Assembly (NCBI GenBank): GCA_964020155.1 | Contig: OZ026562.1 | Location: 2,954,501 to 3,018,500, forward strand | Reading direction: 5' to 3' | Source of the DNA: Chondrilla cf. caribensis | Lineage: Eukaryota > Porifera > Demospongiae > Chondrillida > Chondrillidae | DNA length: 64,000 nucleotides | Part shown: in pieces, positions 51,225 to 63,416 of the stretch | Numbering within the stretch: position 1 is the stretch's first letter | Layout of the letters: each line of letters opens with the position of its first letter | The notes under the pieces: generated by a model | Database searches by the model: none | Seen by the model: the letters and a program-made list of their open reading frames with translations, nothing else | Told to the model about the DNA's origin: nothing | Program-made: the position numbers and the translations under genes

Positions 51225-54200
51225 ATGGTCAAGTTCCTAGAAACTGAAGTAAATACCACGTTTGTAGCAATCGTCCATGGCATTATTCTGTTCAGTGACT
51301 CGTCCTAACTGATAATTTTAGCCAAAAAGTGACGACTAAGATAATGTAACTTCAGTGATGAACTTCTAGTGTGTAATGTATTGTTAAGTTTTTAGCCAGG
51401 TTTGCATCAGAAGGCTGAGATGTAATTCATTCTTCATGTTCTCTCTCGTATTCTACTTCTCTACTTAGGATGCTTTCCAAGGCGCACTTGCCAGTGCTGG
51501 TGACAAATTGGTGGTCGTTGACTTTACTGCTAAATGGTGTGGACCGTGTCAGATGATAGGACCAAAGTTTGCGGTAAATTGCTACAATTCGTGTGTATAC
51601 TGTAATTATGCTATAATGACTCTGGGTGAAGTGGACGAACGTTGAAGACTGGGTTAACTTGGAATTGATGGCCCTGAGATCTAGTGACGCCAAGAGGTGA
51701 TACAAGGTTGTGTCAGTGGTATCTCCAAAGATAACCTAACTCAATGTTATAATTTTGAAGACCTGTATAAATACATCTGATAACCAAATCATGTCTAAAG
51801 ACATCCATCTGTGCTTTCCAGCTTACTTGTTCTCCCATACTACTTCTCACCAAGGTTATCATCATTCATGACATGCATTTTGAAATGTAGTATCCCAGCA
51901 GTAAACGTAGAGGTTGCGTACAAAAGGCAGGTGGTACCTGCATGTACATATTATGGAGCAAAACGGAAAAAAAATGGCTGCCTGATTCAATTCACAGTCA
52001 AGAATGTCTAACAATTAATACTGCTAGATTGGCAGTACACACTACACAAAACATACATACATTACAAAATCAATATACTGAAGAAATACTACAGATAGTA
52101 ACTATTACCAGTAGAAGTGTAAAGAGTTTTCAGTGACTTGCTTTGAGATTTCACTGGTCAAGCGAGAATATTGTAAAATTGACACCTACCCTCTGCACTG
52201 AGTGCCTTACGACTCCTGAAGTATTCTGAACACCTTAGCCAGCATGTAAGTTGTGATGGAGGTTTTTATCCATCATTTTCCCTTCGGGATATTTGAAAGA
52301 CTTTGCATACATACTTTGCTTAGTATTTCTTTGATGGCTGAACCATCAAAGAAGCCACACTTTACCCTCGAGATGAAAGATGTATTGACTTTGGATAAAG
52401 TATATGCGGTTTTCTGTATCAGTTCTACTTCTCTTGGGAGCAAAAAATTGTTCGAAGAGTTTCTCGCCATTTCATTAAAGTCGAAGGGATGATAATAATA
52501 TTGCCCTTGTAATTGGGCGATCATTGGCTTATTATGAATTCAGACGAATGTAATTACAAGGAGGTGGAAATTTGACACTTTAGCTGGATTGAACTAAAGA
52601 AAATCCTTGTTAGAACCAGTCTCGGACTTAGAACCATGGTTCCACATCATAGGTGCCCATTTGTTATCATGTGGGAACACAAAGTACTCTATGGCTAATT
52701 GAACAAAACATGTTGATGCATGGATAGGCACTCATTTGATAATGCATTGGTAAACAATGCAACGTCAAATATGTTTTCATGACAGTACCTTTGGAGTACA
52801 CCCATGTAATACAATAATGTCTTCTTAGATTTTGTAGCATATGCTTGCACATTTTGTAGCATTGTGACAGTGTAAGTTTTTGTGTATAAGACGTACGTAA
52901 TACCAGGTGCATTGGGCGTAGCATTCAAAAGAGGATGAGTGAAATTCATCAATTTTGAGTTTGAACTTCCAATAGATGGTTTCCTTGGTGGAGATTATAA
53001 ATCAATTTTTTGGGAAAATTTAGCTGTTAAGATGTTAAAGTTACACAGCTTATTTTATATGCGATGACATTCGAATTGTCATACGTACAGTACTTGCTCA
53101 CCCGATGTCACATTAAAATGCCCACTGATGTTTCTCTGGAAGATTGAATGACCATTGATAACACTAACTGATTTTTTGAAGTAAAAATTGCCATTAACCT
53201 GCAGTAATATTAATACATTCATTTTGAAGAGTGCTACTGCATTGATTAGACATGTGGAATGGTGGATAAAAACATCATTGAACCTGTACCTCAAATTTCT
53301 CGTATGTAGCGTTATGCTACTTGTCCCATTTTACACTGAGCCCTTCAGAAATGCCTTTTCAACAGTGATGTAGAGTGAATACTCATTAATCTGCCGTAAT
53401 TCGTTTTCAAAGAATATTGTGGATTAATAAATTTGGTGGATTAACTGAATATTTATTGGTACTTGTACATTATATTGGCACTGGGAAATTGTGGCAGATT
53501 AAAATGTTTGGTGGATAAAATGGTGGCAGATAAACAAAAATTCACTGTAATATGCAATACCATTTACAATATTATATTCATGCCAATAGTGAGTTCCGTC
53601 ATTTTGAAAATACACATTCTTGATTTTTTATCTTATTCATGTTTGTAGGCAATGGAGGAGGAGTTCCCTGATGTGCTTTTCTACAAAGTTGATGTTGATG
53701 AGAATTCTGTAAGCCTTTTTGTGGAGTTTTATTGACTCCTAGATTTTGTGTTTGGTAGGAGAGTCTTTCTCAAGTGCACAGTGTGCAGTGTGGTGTAGTC
53801 TGACATACCTTAGACCTGAACTACCTGTCTGCATTAAAATTTTAAACTGAATTCGATTTTCCTGGACCATTTCTCTCCCCTATCAAATATGACAAGAGGT
53901 GACTTTACTCGCAATACCACATAAACATTGAAAACGACCTCAGTTATCTAAACCCCAGTGAACCTTGAATTTTTTTAAAGCATTTTTTGCACAAGGTTTT
54001 CAAGACATCTAAAATAATGAATTTGACTTCATATTCACATTACTGGCCATTAAAACATACAATTTGGGTACTGAGAAACACAAACAAGTCTTCTTTTGTA
54101 AGAAAAGCTTACTTATACCTCCTTACGAGCTATTTTAGAGGCTCTGTTTTACATAATTGAGCTCGGGGTGATGATTTTGGCATTATATCGTCATTAGTGT

Positions 54201-55934
54201 TGGGATACTAAATGAGTAGTACAACGAACCGGGTCATTTAGATAACTTGGTTCAGATAACCAAGGTTGCACTGCAGCATAGGTATCAAATACCTACCAAT
54301 TCTGGAGGCACAGTCACTATTTTCACTACTTTGTCCCTCTGTCCAGTGGCATTGTCCCATTTTGTGGAAAAAATCACTTCTGAATTTGTGGGAGAGTAAA
54401 AATTTTCATGGTATTTTTTTGAGGATGTCTCTCTTTTCTCCTCCAAATCCCTATGTTTACATACTGTATACATATGTACATACATACGTAAGTACGTATA
54501 CTGTCCCTCATTGTACGTACGTACATCTGGTAGGTTGACATCTATGCTGTAGTTGCCAAATGTGAATACGTATTATTTAATTTCTATCAATCTCACCTGT
54601 AGGATACAGCAGAATCTCAAGGAATTTCAGCAATGCCAACCTTCATATTCTACAGGAATGGAAAAAAGGTTACTATTCGTGGCATGTGACTGCATGTTAT
54701 CCACAGAATTTTTTGGTGTAAACTATGCTTCACATTAATGTCAGTAACTGTGATAAAGTTTGCTTTTTGAAAGGAATAGTTAGTAACGTATGTAGTTTAT
54801 GACAGCAATACATCTGATATTGGGAGACCTAAGGGGTATTGTGTTTTAGGTCTTCAGTAGGTGAAGTACTGCAACACTAAATGTGAATTGACAGTTATAT
54901 GGTGCAAGAAGGTGGCTGATTTTTTTGAAATCTTTTTCAATACTTGACTCAAATTTGTCCATAATCCACACGTTATCTCTTCAGTAATAATTATTGTTCA
55001 TGAGAGACTCCCAAGGAATTCATTGACAATTCATTCACATGACAGTGGCAGCCACACAAGTTTTGAACTTTTGGGGCTTCCGCCCCTTTTAGGACACTTC
55101 CACCAGATCAGACACATTCTCCTAGTACAATATATGGGCAGTTTCATTAGTCTGATGTATACATCTCATCAAATTTGAACATACGTACCTGTGTGAGACT
55201 TCCTCTGCATTTGTATGTCACTACGTATGGTTCACAATTCTCATTGTCACTGGATAACGTCATACATCAACTTCAGTAACTTACTACCCAGACAATAACC
55301 TCGAAACACACTCAGTGTTTATTATCCACATTCTCACCTTCACTGCAAGAATAACAAGGAATTTACCTCCATTTTCCATTGGATTTGATCATGTTGATTG
55401 TGATGTGTAATGTATTAATGTTCCAATTATTGCTAAATAAGTAATTTGTAAGATTTTGAATACATATCTTTGAAAAACGTCAGCAATGTATTTCTCCATA
55501 AAGTCTTCTAAAATGACAGACTTTGTGGATGCTGGGCCTTAACATTGACCTATGAAGAATTCCAACCCCTTCTGTTTGTTTCCCCTAAAGTGTTGCAACC
55601 TTTAGCGATGAGCTAGGTACTACTACCCTTCTTTCTATTAAGTACCATAATATTTATTGTACTCAGGTGCTATGCCCTCTTGCCTTGGACAATAAATACG
55701 GTACTTATTGGAAAGGTGATAGTGACTGCAGAATACCTCAGTTCATGTTCCAACAGCATCAAACCTTTCAGACAACTCCTCACCCGTTTGTTCACCATAT
55801 GGGCAAGCCATTTAGCTATTTGTGAATACTGTTGTGATGTAGTCATGGCTAGTATCATTTCTTTTGCATAGATTCATTCATTTTCTGGAGCAAACGAAGC
55901 CAAGCTGAGAGATTACATTGAGCAGAATAAGTAG
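51225..55934 (+). CDS. TXN: Thioredoxin, copy B
   Basis: Second tandem thioredoxin, five exons (51225-51248, 51469-51573, 53649-53708, 54603-54668, 55872-55934), 105 aa. Exon lengths and phases equal those of copy A. It starts MVKFLETE; the active site is [13 protein letters not shown], the cis-proline loop [15 protein letters not shown], and the end [11 protein letters not shown]. Copy A has RIKP after the CGPC motif while copy B has MIGP, so the surface around the catalytic site differs. Exons 2 and 4 are still very similar in DNA to copy A. Confidence 0.95.
53373..53547. mobile_element. Pogo-like MITE family member, intron 2 of thioredoxin B
   Basis: Left end GAGTGAATACTCATTAATCT with GCC following; right end GGCAGATAAACAAAAATTCA then CTG and TA. 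TA flanks both sides. The interior repeats GTGGATTAA and TTTGGTGGAT words. Non-coding. Confidence 0.65.
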
Positions 55935-56755
55935 AGCTGATGAAAAAGGAAGAATCATTGAAGAAATTAATTACTTAGCGTTAATCTGTGTAATTGACTT
56001 AGTTGCATTTGGTTGAATTATAATATTATAGTTGTAGACAAATTAAACACGTTTGTGATCGTATATTATTCTATAGCTATATTTATATACATATGTATAT
56101 ATAGTATTATATTAAATTGCAGAAGGTGCATTGGGTAGAGTGCATATTATATAATTATGCATGACTTGAAAATTAATTTGCAGTTATTTAATTTTGTGTG
56201 ATTGAAACAATGAAATTTCTGAAGTTTCTTATAGTGGAAGTAGCTGCTCAATTGTTATGAATCCAATGAATAATTATATTATCAAAACAATAAAAATTAT
56301 AACTTCATACATATGTACATGATCAACCGAGTACAGAACCAATTCTATCACAAATTCAGAGAATGACATGCAATGCATTGTTAAGCTGGTAGATTTGCTA
56401 CACATGCATGTATGTATAATATCACAATATTCATTTTGATCTTACTAATAAAAAGGCATATTATATTATAGCTACGTAGGTCTCATTTACACTGATTAAT
56501 GTCATTGTATGTGGTTAAGTTTGGCCTTTATTCTCTTGACTTTCCCTTGAACCAAGTGACTTGAAATGCTGATAAAATATGTAAAAAAACATGACATATG
56601 CAATAGTTTGTTTTATACAGTAATCAATGTGCATTGTACATAATACTGTATATGAATAAGGTGCTGTGATATTATTGTTAGGTTAATTCAATAGGCTGAT
56701 TAGGCTTAATATTTATTGAAATAGGCAAAATTCAATGTACACAATACGTACAATA

Positions 56756-57224
56756 CAGTGAATAGTCGTTATTCCGCCCCCGCTTAATCCGCCAAACCGT
56801 TTTATCCGCCATATTATTTTGAAACAAATTCGCTTGTATGGCTATGCCATACAAGTAATCCACCATCTTGCAATTCCGCCATCCGCCATTCTTCTGTGTA
56901 CCAATTTGCACTTTTGTATGGACTTCGGTTATAGACAATCTGCCAATTTTTAAGAAGTTGTCTTAGTGTAGAGCAAAATAGTAGCAAAGCGTTGTAAAAT
57001 TGACTTGACAATGAAGCAGAAGAAGTAGATTTCCAAATCCAGAAAGAGGAATTCGACAACAACATAAAAATATACTCACAGACTGTTTCTTGAAGACACG
57101 GAATGTACAAATTGTGCAACAAATGGTAGGAGACATCTCGAGGAAGACCAGTATAATCTGCTATATCATTAATCTGCCAAAATTTCACCTGAACCAATTG
57201 CGGCAGATTAACGAATATTCACTG
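56756..57224. mobile_element. Largest pogo-like MITE family member (469 bp)
   Basis: Ends CAGTGAATAGTCGTTATTCC and the inverse GGCAGATTAACGAATATTCA then CTG, with TA on both sides (56754-56755, 57225-57226). A 127-residue minus-strand frame (56814-57197) fills most of the interior but shows no DDE or DNA-binding motif, so it is probably chance or a decayed remnant. This copy may be closest to a master element. Confidence 0.7.
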
Positions 57225-57747
57225 TATAAATTTTCCAAATCACATGTATAGTGTATGGATGGATACAATAAAATTATTTAATTCACATGTATGGATACAA
57301 TAGAATTATTAGTATCCACTAACTGTTTTACACACATGTAAGAGGTACCTACAGTACAATGTTGCCTGCAATCACAGTTTAAGGAGATTAGGGGGATGGT
57401 ACATGTTTAGGAAGCAACCACAGCAGACACTGCATTGATAAAGTACTCTTTTTGGCTGAATAAACAACAGACTACTCAATGCACTGTCTGTATTGGAGTC
57501 TTTCTGATACTTAGGCCACGCTATTCACATTCATATGTTGTAGGAGGAAATGAGACCCTAGTTGGGGTGGACGTATTTATACAATGAGTGAGGTGTCAAT
57601 TTCAGGCCTGGAGTATTGTACATGGGAATTGGACATTCACAATGGGGATCAGTTTATCATTACATCATTTCATGACAGTTATTACGTACACACTACATAC
57701 ATACAGAATATAATATATAATATTGCATACGTACGTATGTATGCATA

Positions 57748-57909
57748 CAGTGAATTCTCATTTATCAAATACTTAAATTACTCCCGAAAAACATGGCAGA
57801 GTAACTAGATATTCATCAATTTTGATGCATATAATGATATTGGCATTGCAAAATTGTGGTAAATAAAGGTTTGGTGGATGAAGTGGTGACGGATTAATGA
57901 GAGTTCACT
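57748..57909. mobile_element. Pogo-like MITE family member
   Basis: Left end CAGTGAATTCTCATTTATCA, right end GGATTAATGAGAGTTCACT. TA precedes the left end. The interior includes GGTTTGGTGGAT as in the 53373 and 48241 copies. Confidence 0.65.
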
Positions 57910-58009
57910 ATTCACACACTGACAATAGGAGGAAGTGTGATTTAGAAGATACTACCTGCACGGAATGTACTGTACATGAGTTGATCTGTGTGCAGTATGT
58001 CCTCCTCAC

Positions 58010-58495
58010 TTGAGAGTTCTTGAACTCCATGTACAGAGAGAATAAAACATGCAAGGATTGAATACGGTTCTTGTAGACTGGTATATCTAACAGGGCTGAG
58101 AATGATGGCACATACAGCATAATACATGTGAATGGAATACGTATGTACCTGTATGTGCACATGAAATAGTTGTATCCTGGTGTAGTGGATGACATAATTC
58201 ATTTTGTTTATATGTGCATACATGTAGTCCAATACAACATATTATATGCAATAGAAATGTGTTTGCTAATTTCCTGCCTTGTTCTCATGCAATTAATCCT
58301 AACAATGTAACCTGTCCGGTGACCTGTGCTACATGGCTTGTGCATGCACAGTTTACCCTTTGTTCACCACTCAACCAGGATACCATAGTTAGTAAGGAGA
58401 TCGAAGAAAAAGTGTACTTAAATCTGTGATGTGAACACACTTTTTGACGTTAATACGTACTTGCTTTTTGTTTCACTTGTTTCATTAACCTTTCA

Positions 58496-58556
<61 letters not shown>

Positions 58557-61500
58557 TAATTTATAGTTTTATATGTATGTACATGCTATGGAATATAATA
58601 GTTGTATCCTGTCTAGATGTGTGACAGCAAGATAAAGTGATAATTGATTACCGTTCACTTTGCCCCTGGTGATCAATTACCACTTTATTACTGCTGTAGC
58701 ACACTAGACAGACTACATTACATGTGGCATGTTGCATGGGTGGATCAAACTGCAAAGTGTGCAAATATCCCTGTGATTTGCATGCTTCCCTTTGATATTA
58801 CGTAATTGTAATTGTTATTAAATTTATCAATCCTAGCAACTCATTGTTCAGCTATAATAACAATGCTGTAGGACACTCCTATTCAATGATGAAACAATAT
58901 TATACCCATGTATAAGATTTTCACACCATGAATAACACACTTATTGATCATTACTTTTTTGATCACTGATATAAATAAGATGCCTGGAGATGGGTAGTGT
59001 ATTAGAATGCATAGCTGAAAGTGTCCAGAATTAGCTGCAATGGGTCGCACATGTACTGTTGTAGTTTCTGTGTGAAGTGTCCTCACAATCACATAAGGGA
59101 TTTTAAAATTAGATAACAAACCAGCAACAGTGGTGCAACCATCTTTCAGGAGTAGGGCAGGAACAAGACTATTGCATTAATTGCCCATTCTGATGTGAAT
59201 TTAATGAAAGTCATGTAACAAATTTCAATTGCAATGGACAGTGTGTTTAACTAATCAAAGAACTCTAACAAGTAGTGGCAATTGACGTTCCCAATAGGAT
59301 TTAGTGTACAATATTTATTATGCCAAGGTGACATAACATGACCAATGGTCTCACCACAGATAATGTCCACATATTCTGATAGAGTACAATCAAGGCTGGA
59401 ACTTGGCAAGTTAACAGTTGCCAGGAGCTGCTCGAACTGGTTGGGCCATTCCTGCATCAGTAATTCAACATCGGGCATACTCCTGCACAGGAACATAGGA
59501 GCAGAATATACAAGATGATGACGGTTGAAAAACAGCAAACAACACATGTACATAAGTACAGTTGGTGTAGTAAAAATTCCTCAAAACCATTACAGTATCT
59601 TACATACTGTGCTTACTGTATATGTACAATTTTCCACATTACGTAATTTTGTGAATGGTTACCAGAGACATCTCTCACATCTTCCTACTCATTGTACTTG
59701 TAGCATGTACATACGTATATACGTATAACATAAACAGGAAATGTTTGTTCATTTATATTTGCATATGAGCACAAATTTGAGGAAATCTCCAAAATATGTA
59801 ACACAAAAATAAATCATACACAGTTGTTCAATTTGATAAACAGTCTAATACCAAAGATCTACTTAACAATGCTACCAATTTCTATTGCTAAGTAATAATG
59901 TACATAATTGCTTAAATTTTGCACTGAAAATCATAAATTAAACAGTTTATTGGATCTATGCAGACAACAGCAGTCACTAAAAATGCAGTACATGATCACC
60001 CCTTTCCACAACCCTGACTAATGAGGATGACAGGTAAGTATTACAGATGTACATATGTAGGTATGTACGTACATACATACATACTTTGAATAATGAACAG
60101 TCTGAGGAGGCTTCTGGCGATGCAGTTCGGCAATACTCTCCACCCAATTGTCCAAAGCCTTTGAATTCTTCTCTGCATTCTCAATGCTTTTCACCATCTA
60201 CATATGAAAGTACGTATCAGGGAACATAGTGACTCATCCCCAATCTACGTATGTATGTATGCAAAGTGGTTATTCAACAGGCGACATGCTGTATGTACAT
60301 AGCTACAAAACAGACTCATTCATTTGAATTACGTACGTATGCACACACGTACGTATGCACATGTGTTTTTGAGCACAGAATTGTGTACATACCTAGTAGT
60401 GCTTGGTAATTAATCATGACATGAAACAAAGGCAATTATTGTATGAGCATGAAATCTGATATTGTAAATATCGTTGTCATCCAATTACGTAGGTTAGTAT
60501 TATCTCCATCTATTGCCTAAGTCGTGATATGTATATCTAGTGTGAGTCAATGAAACTTATACACAGAACTATTCATTTTCTTTGGCAATACCTCTTACCC
60601 TTAGATGGTGACGCCTTTTTATATTGTCTAGTACACACAGTGAATTCTCATTAATCCACTGCAATTCACTTTCAAAGGATATGCTTGATTCACAAGTTTG
60701 ATAAAGCGGTGGTGGATTAATGAGAATTCTCTGTACATAAGGATTTCAACTATGTACATTGTACAGTGCAGTACTCATCTTTTGCCATAGATGCAACCTT
60801 TCAGTGTTTCAAAATGGTCCAAATACCTGAAAGGTGACATCTCTATCTTGTTTTTCTCTATCATTCAATAATAGTGATAATAACAATATTGCAACAAATA
60901 ATTATGGTTTGGGTTATTTATATTGCCCAAACCTAGTGCCTAGATGTGACCTTTGTTACAACCCTTGTTTGAGTACCTATGTACGTATGTTACAACTCGC
61001 ATACGTAGGTACATGCGTATGTACATGTATTGCAAATATGTACATATGTAGCAGCAACTAATGCTACACTATTTAGCAAATGGACTTTGACATAAGTACT
61101 TTGTATGCACATACATTGCCACAACATACTCATATGTATACGTACATACCACAGGTTTAGCTGTAGTCTCCTTTGTAATTGCCCTCAAGTGCAAATCTAG
61201 TACAGTGGGATCTGACTGCTTAGCTGCTGGCTCATCCAAGGTAACAGAACCTAATTCATCATTAATACCATCAGGCCTTGTAACCTAGAAAATGCAGTAA
61301 ATATTTACATCTACACATACACACAGACCAAAAAGGTGCAACTTTTTGACTACAAGAACTGGATTTTGGGCTCACTTTCAAAAATGCATCAATGTCTCCT
61401 ATTGCTGGGATATATTCGGGAATGAAAGGTTTCAGCTTGTACTCTGGATCAATATTCTGTGGCTGAAAGCGTGTGATGTATTTAAAAAGGTCCTTAACTT

Positions 61501-62338
61501 CACTGCTGACAACAAGATGGTCGAATTCAGAAGGATCATATGCCCTATAAGTGTGAAGATGGCATTAAAGTCAATGTACATACATTCTTTGAAACTCGAT
61601 TCTTAATGTAGTAATAAAAGGCTGACACAGATGCCAAAATACTGAACAGCATAAAGTACTCATGTTATTGTGTAGATAAGACCCATGTCCAAGATACTGT
61701 AGAAACATTGTACACATTTGTTTAAGATAACACAAAATCAGCAGTGAAAGGTATACCCAGTTGGCCCTTGGATTCTCGTATCTTCTTCACTTTCACTCTG
61801 CTCTTCCCCTTCGCTCTCTTCTTCTAAATTTTGATGAAAGCCGCCTGGAGGATTGCTATAGTTGTAATCCTAATTACAGTGGATTAACAGACAGTAGGAT
61901 AATATCACGCGTACGTGAGAACATTCGAACAGTTAATGCTCAGCCATTGAAACACAGTACAGCACAGTACATGCCCTATAGGCAAAATTTGGACGTACAA
62001 ACCGGCAACAAGCGACAAGAGAAACGTCGAACAACTAACTGATGACCACTTTCAACAGAACCCAATACAACCCAAGTTACATCAATGATTTAACATGTAA
62101 GACATACTCTGATGAATTGACTCACTTCTTGTTCCCCAGCTGGAGCTCCTACGGGGACACGAGGGCTAGCCTGAGTACTGGCAATATCCTCTGTATCACT
62201 AACTTCCACCGATTCATCGTAAGGCTGGTTCTTTACTACATTACCACTCTATCGTACAGCAGATACAGAACATAACAATGACTAAAGCAGTGCTTAGCAA
62301 TGATTTACTTTCAGTCTTACTTCCGAGAAAGAGGCCAT
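58010..62338 (-). CDS. IFT46: Intraflagellar transport protein 46, last exon not identified
   Basis: IFT46 is a core subunit of IFT complex B, moving cargo along cilia. Eight exons in consistent phase (62321-62338, 62126-62248, 61757-61869, 61376-61544, 61150-61284, 60085-60197, 59355-59482, 58010-58095) encode 295 residues. The acidic N-terminus includes NLEEESEGEEQSESEEDTR. Conserved text follows: AYDPSEFDHLVVSSEVKDLF, KLKPFIPEYIPAIGDIDAFL, TRPDGINDELGSVTLDEP, KQSDPTVL, AEKNSKALDNWVESIAELHR, MPDVELLMQEWPNQFEQLL, LDCTLSEYVDIICALLDIPV and RIQSLHVLFSLYMEFKNSQ. The donor after the last block is good, so a terminal exon exists to the left, probably short and poorly conserved. Transcription is divergent from the ORF at 62400. 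Confidence 0.93.
58227..58384. repeat. Dispersed unclassified repeat, copy 2
   Basis: Matches the interrupted copy at 4727-5452, from GTCCAATACAACATATTAT through CCAGGATAC. It lies in the IFT46 intron between exons 7 and 8. Confidence 0.45.
58499..58553. repeat. Pure (CA)n microsatellite
   Basis: An uninterrupted CA run of about 54 bp within an IFT46 intron. Confidence 0.95.
58608..58711. repeat. Hairpin repeat family, copy 3 (fullest)
   Basis: Arm CCTGTCTAGATGTGTGACAG with AAAGTGATAATTGATTACC is inverted as GGTGATCAATTACCACTTTA, then CTGTAGCACACTAGACAG. The 44-bp arms are separated by about 15 bp. Copies 1 and 2 are at 14584 and 20915. Confidence 0.7.
60638..60733. mobile_element. Shortest pogo-like MITE family member (96 bp)
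   Basis: Left end CAGTGAATTCTCATTAATCC, right end GGTGGATTAATGAGAATTCT then CTG and TA. Nearly only the two termini remain, in an IFT46 intron. Confidence 0.7.
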
Positions 62339-62399
62339 TTTGAATATTTTATTTGTGGTTGCCTAGTAACATCACCAGTCAGTACCGACTTTTCATAGT
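62339..62399. promoter_or_regulatory. 61-bp spacer between the IFT46 start and a divergent ORF
   Basis: The IFT46 ATG is at 62336-62338 (minus) and the plus-strand ATG at 62400. The spacer includes GTTGCCTAGTAAC, a 5-6 bp inverted repeat that fits the RFX-type X-box pattern (GTTGCC-N-nn-RRNAAC) found upstream of many ciliary genes. Given that IFT46 is a ciliary gene this is a plausible RFX site. Confidence 0.5.
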
Positions 62400-62552
62400 A
62401 TGGCCGGAGGAGGAGAGCAGGCACCCGCATACCCGTCGCTCAACTATGTAACTTTGTACGATACGCGAATGTCCGGCCACAATCGGCGAGCCATCGATCG
62501 TTTTGAGTCGATCTGGGATAGGTACTTATACAATAATATGGTAGAACCATAA
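62400..62552 (+). CDS. Unrecognised short ORF or first exon
   Basis: The frame starts MAGGGEQAPAYPSLNYVTLY and reads DTRMSGHNRRAIDRFESIWD. It then either continues to a stop at 62550-62552 (50 aa) or splices at GATAG/GTACTT (62521/62522). A possible acceptor at TTTTTCCTTCAG near 62672 gives only 17 more codons. Codon composition looks coding and the position, 61 bp from the divergent IFT46 start, fits a real first exon. I do not recognise the family; a role near cilia would be speculation from the neighbour alone. Confidence 0.45.
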   Translation: MAGGGEQAPAYPSLNYVTLYDTRMSGHNRRAIDRFESIWDRYLYNNMVEP

Positions 62553-62939
62553 AAGGATCCTAAAACTATAGCCTAACTGTGTAGCCTACTTTCCTTTCCT
62601 AATTTTATGATCTGATTGCACGAGGAACTAGGAATGAAATCACTAACGAGGGAACCAACTTTTTCCTTCAGCTATGTATGCATAAGACAGTGCGCGAAAT
62701 TGACCTTTTTCACATTGAGTTGCTAGGCTATGGCGCCGTGGCGGGTTGTGATGTCAATAATGAACCCATCGACATGAAACGTCCTGGAAATAGCGGTGTG
62801 TGGGATAACCGTCCCGTTCTACCCGCTGAATAGCACGGTTCACGGAGCAGCTGTTGTTATTAAAAGGACTGGTGCGGTCATTAGTCCCTAGTCGGATATA
62901 CCGTGAACGACTGAGAGCCGGTTGTCCGGGATTCTAACC
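62553..62939. other. Spacer before the Ig-domain gene
   Basis: Contains the candidate acceptor near 62672 and GC-richer sequence from about 62730 (TGGCGCCGTGGCGGGTTG), likely the promoter and 5' leader of the gene starting at 62940. No other gene seen. Confidence 0.4.
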
Positions 62940-63416
62940 ATGTTTACGCTGCTAATCATTTCTTTGTATGCAGTATCATTTGATAGCGTCCATTCCCTGA
63001 AAGGTGAGTTCGCCATACTGGTGTAATGCGCTCTGGATTCAAGTCTCTACTTACTCATGCCCTAATAGGGGATGGACCCTATTACGTTCGTTCGGAGCCG
63101 GTGGAATTTCGCGTTGAGCCAATGGATTTTATCACAGGAGACAATAATATTCCGTTGGTGCACACGTTCACTTGTAACATTAGTATCGAACCCATTGTAA
63201 GCAGCTTTAAGCCGTCCATCACATGGCGTTACAACGGATCGCGTATAAACAAGACAAACACGCCAGAAATGAACGAAACAGTGACGGTGACTGATGATGT
63301 CCAGGTTGTGTCCCAACTGACTACTGCCACGGTGTATCCGGGGACTTACCGATGCGTTGTTGATGATGGATACTTTGTTACTGTGTCCAGGGAAGCGCGG
63401 TTGGCATTCAAAGGAG
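62940..63416 (+). CDS. Secreted or membrane Ig-domain protein, N-terminal part
   Basis: Two exons (62940-63003 and 63069-63416) join in frame and the gene continues past a donor at 63417. The first 20 residues (MFTLLIISLYAVSFDSVHSL) are a typical signal peptide. Exon 2 is one Ig-like domain: first cysteine in HTFTCNIS, the core tryptophan in SITWRYNGS, and the closing GTYRCVVDDG. Four N-glycosylation sequons (NIS, NGS, NKT, NET) fit an extracellular location. Further exons were not identified before the window ends, so whether it is a receptor, adhesion molecule or secreted protein is unknown. Confidence 0.75.

Larger units (their letters stand above)
55935..58009. other. Spacer between thioredoxin B and the last recognised IFT46 exon
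   Basis: AT-rich with two pogo-like MITEs. The terminal IFT46 exon (about 40-50 variable residues) should lie here on the minus strand but I could not identify it. No other gene is supported. Confidence 0.45.

Noticed and set aside
52253..52524. Opposed open frames of about 80 residues in thioredoxin B intron 2
   Set aside because: No family resemblance, no splice context, and both strands are open, as expected for chance.
56814..57197. 127-residue minus-strand frame
   Set aside because: Lies inside a TA-flanked MITE, lacks any transposase motif and does not continue IFT46.
60780..60835. Possible IFT46 exon (VFGPF...) between exons 5 and 6
   Set aside because: It contains an in-frame stop, and the flanking exons already join in phase with good family continuity without it.
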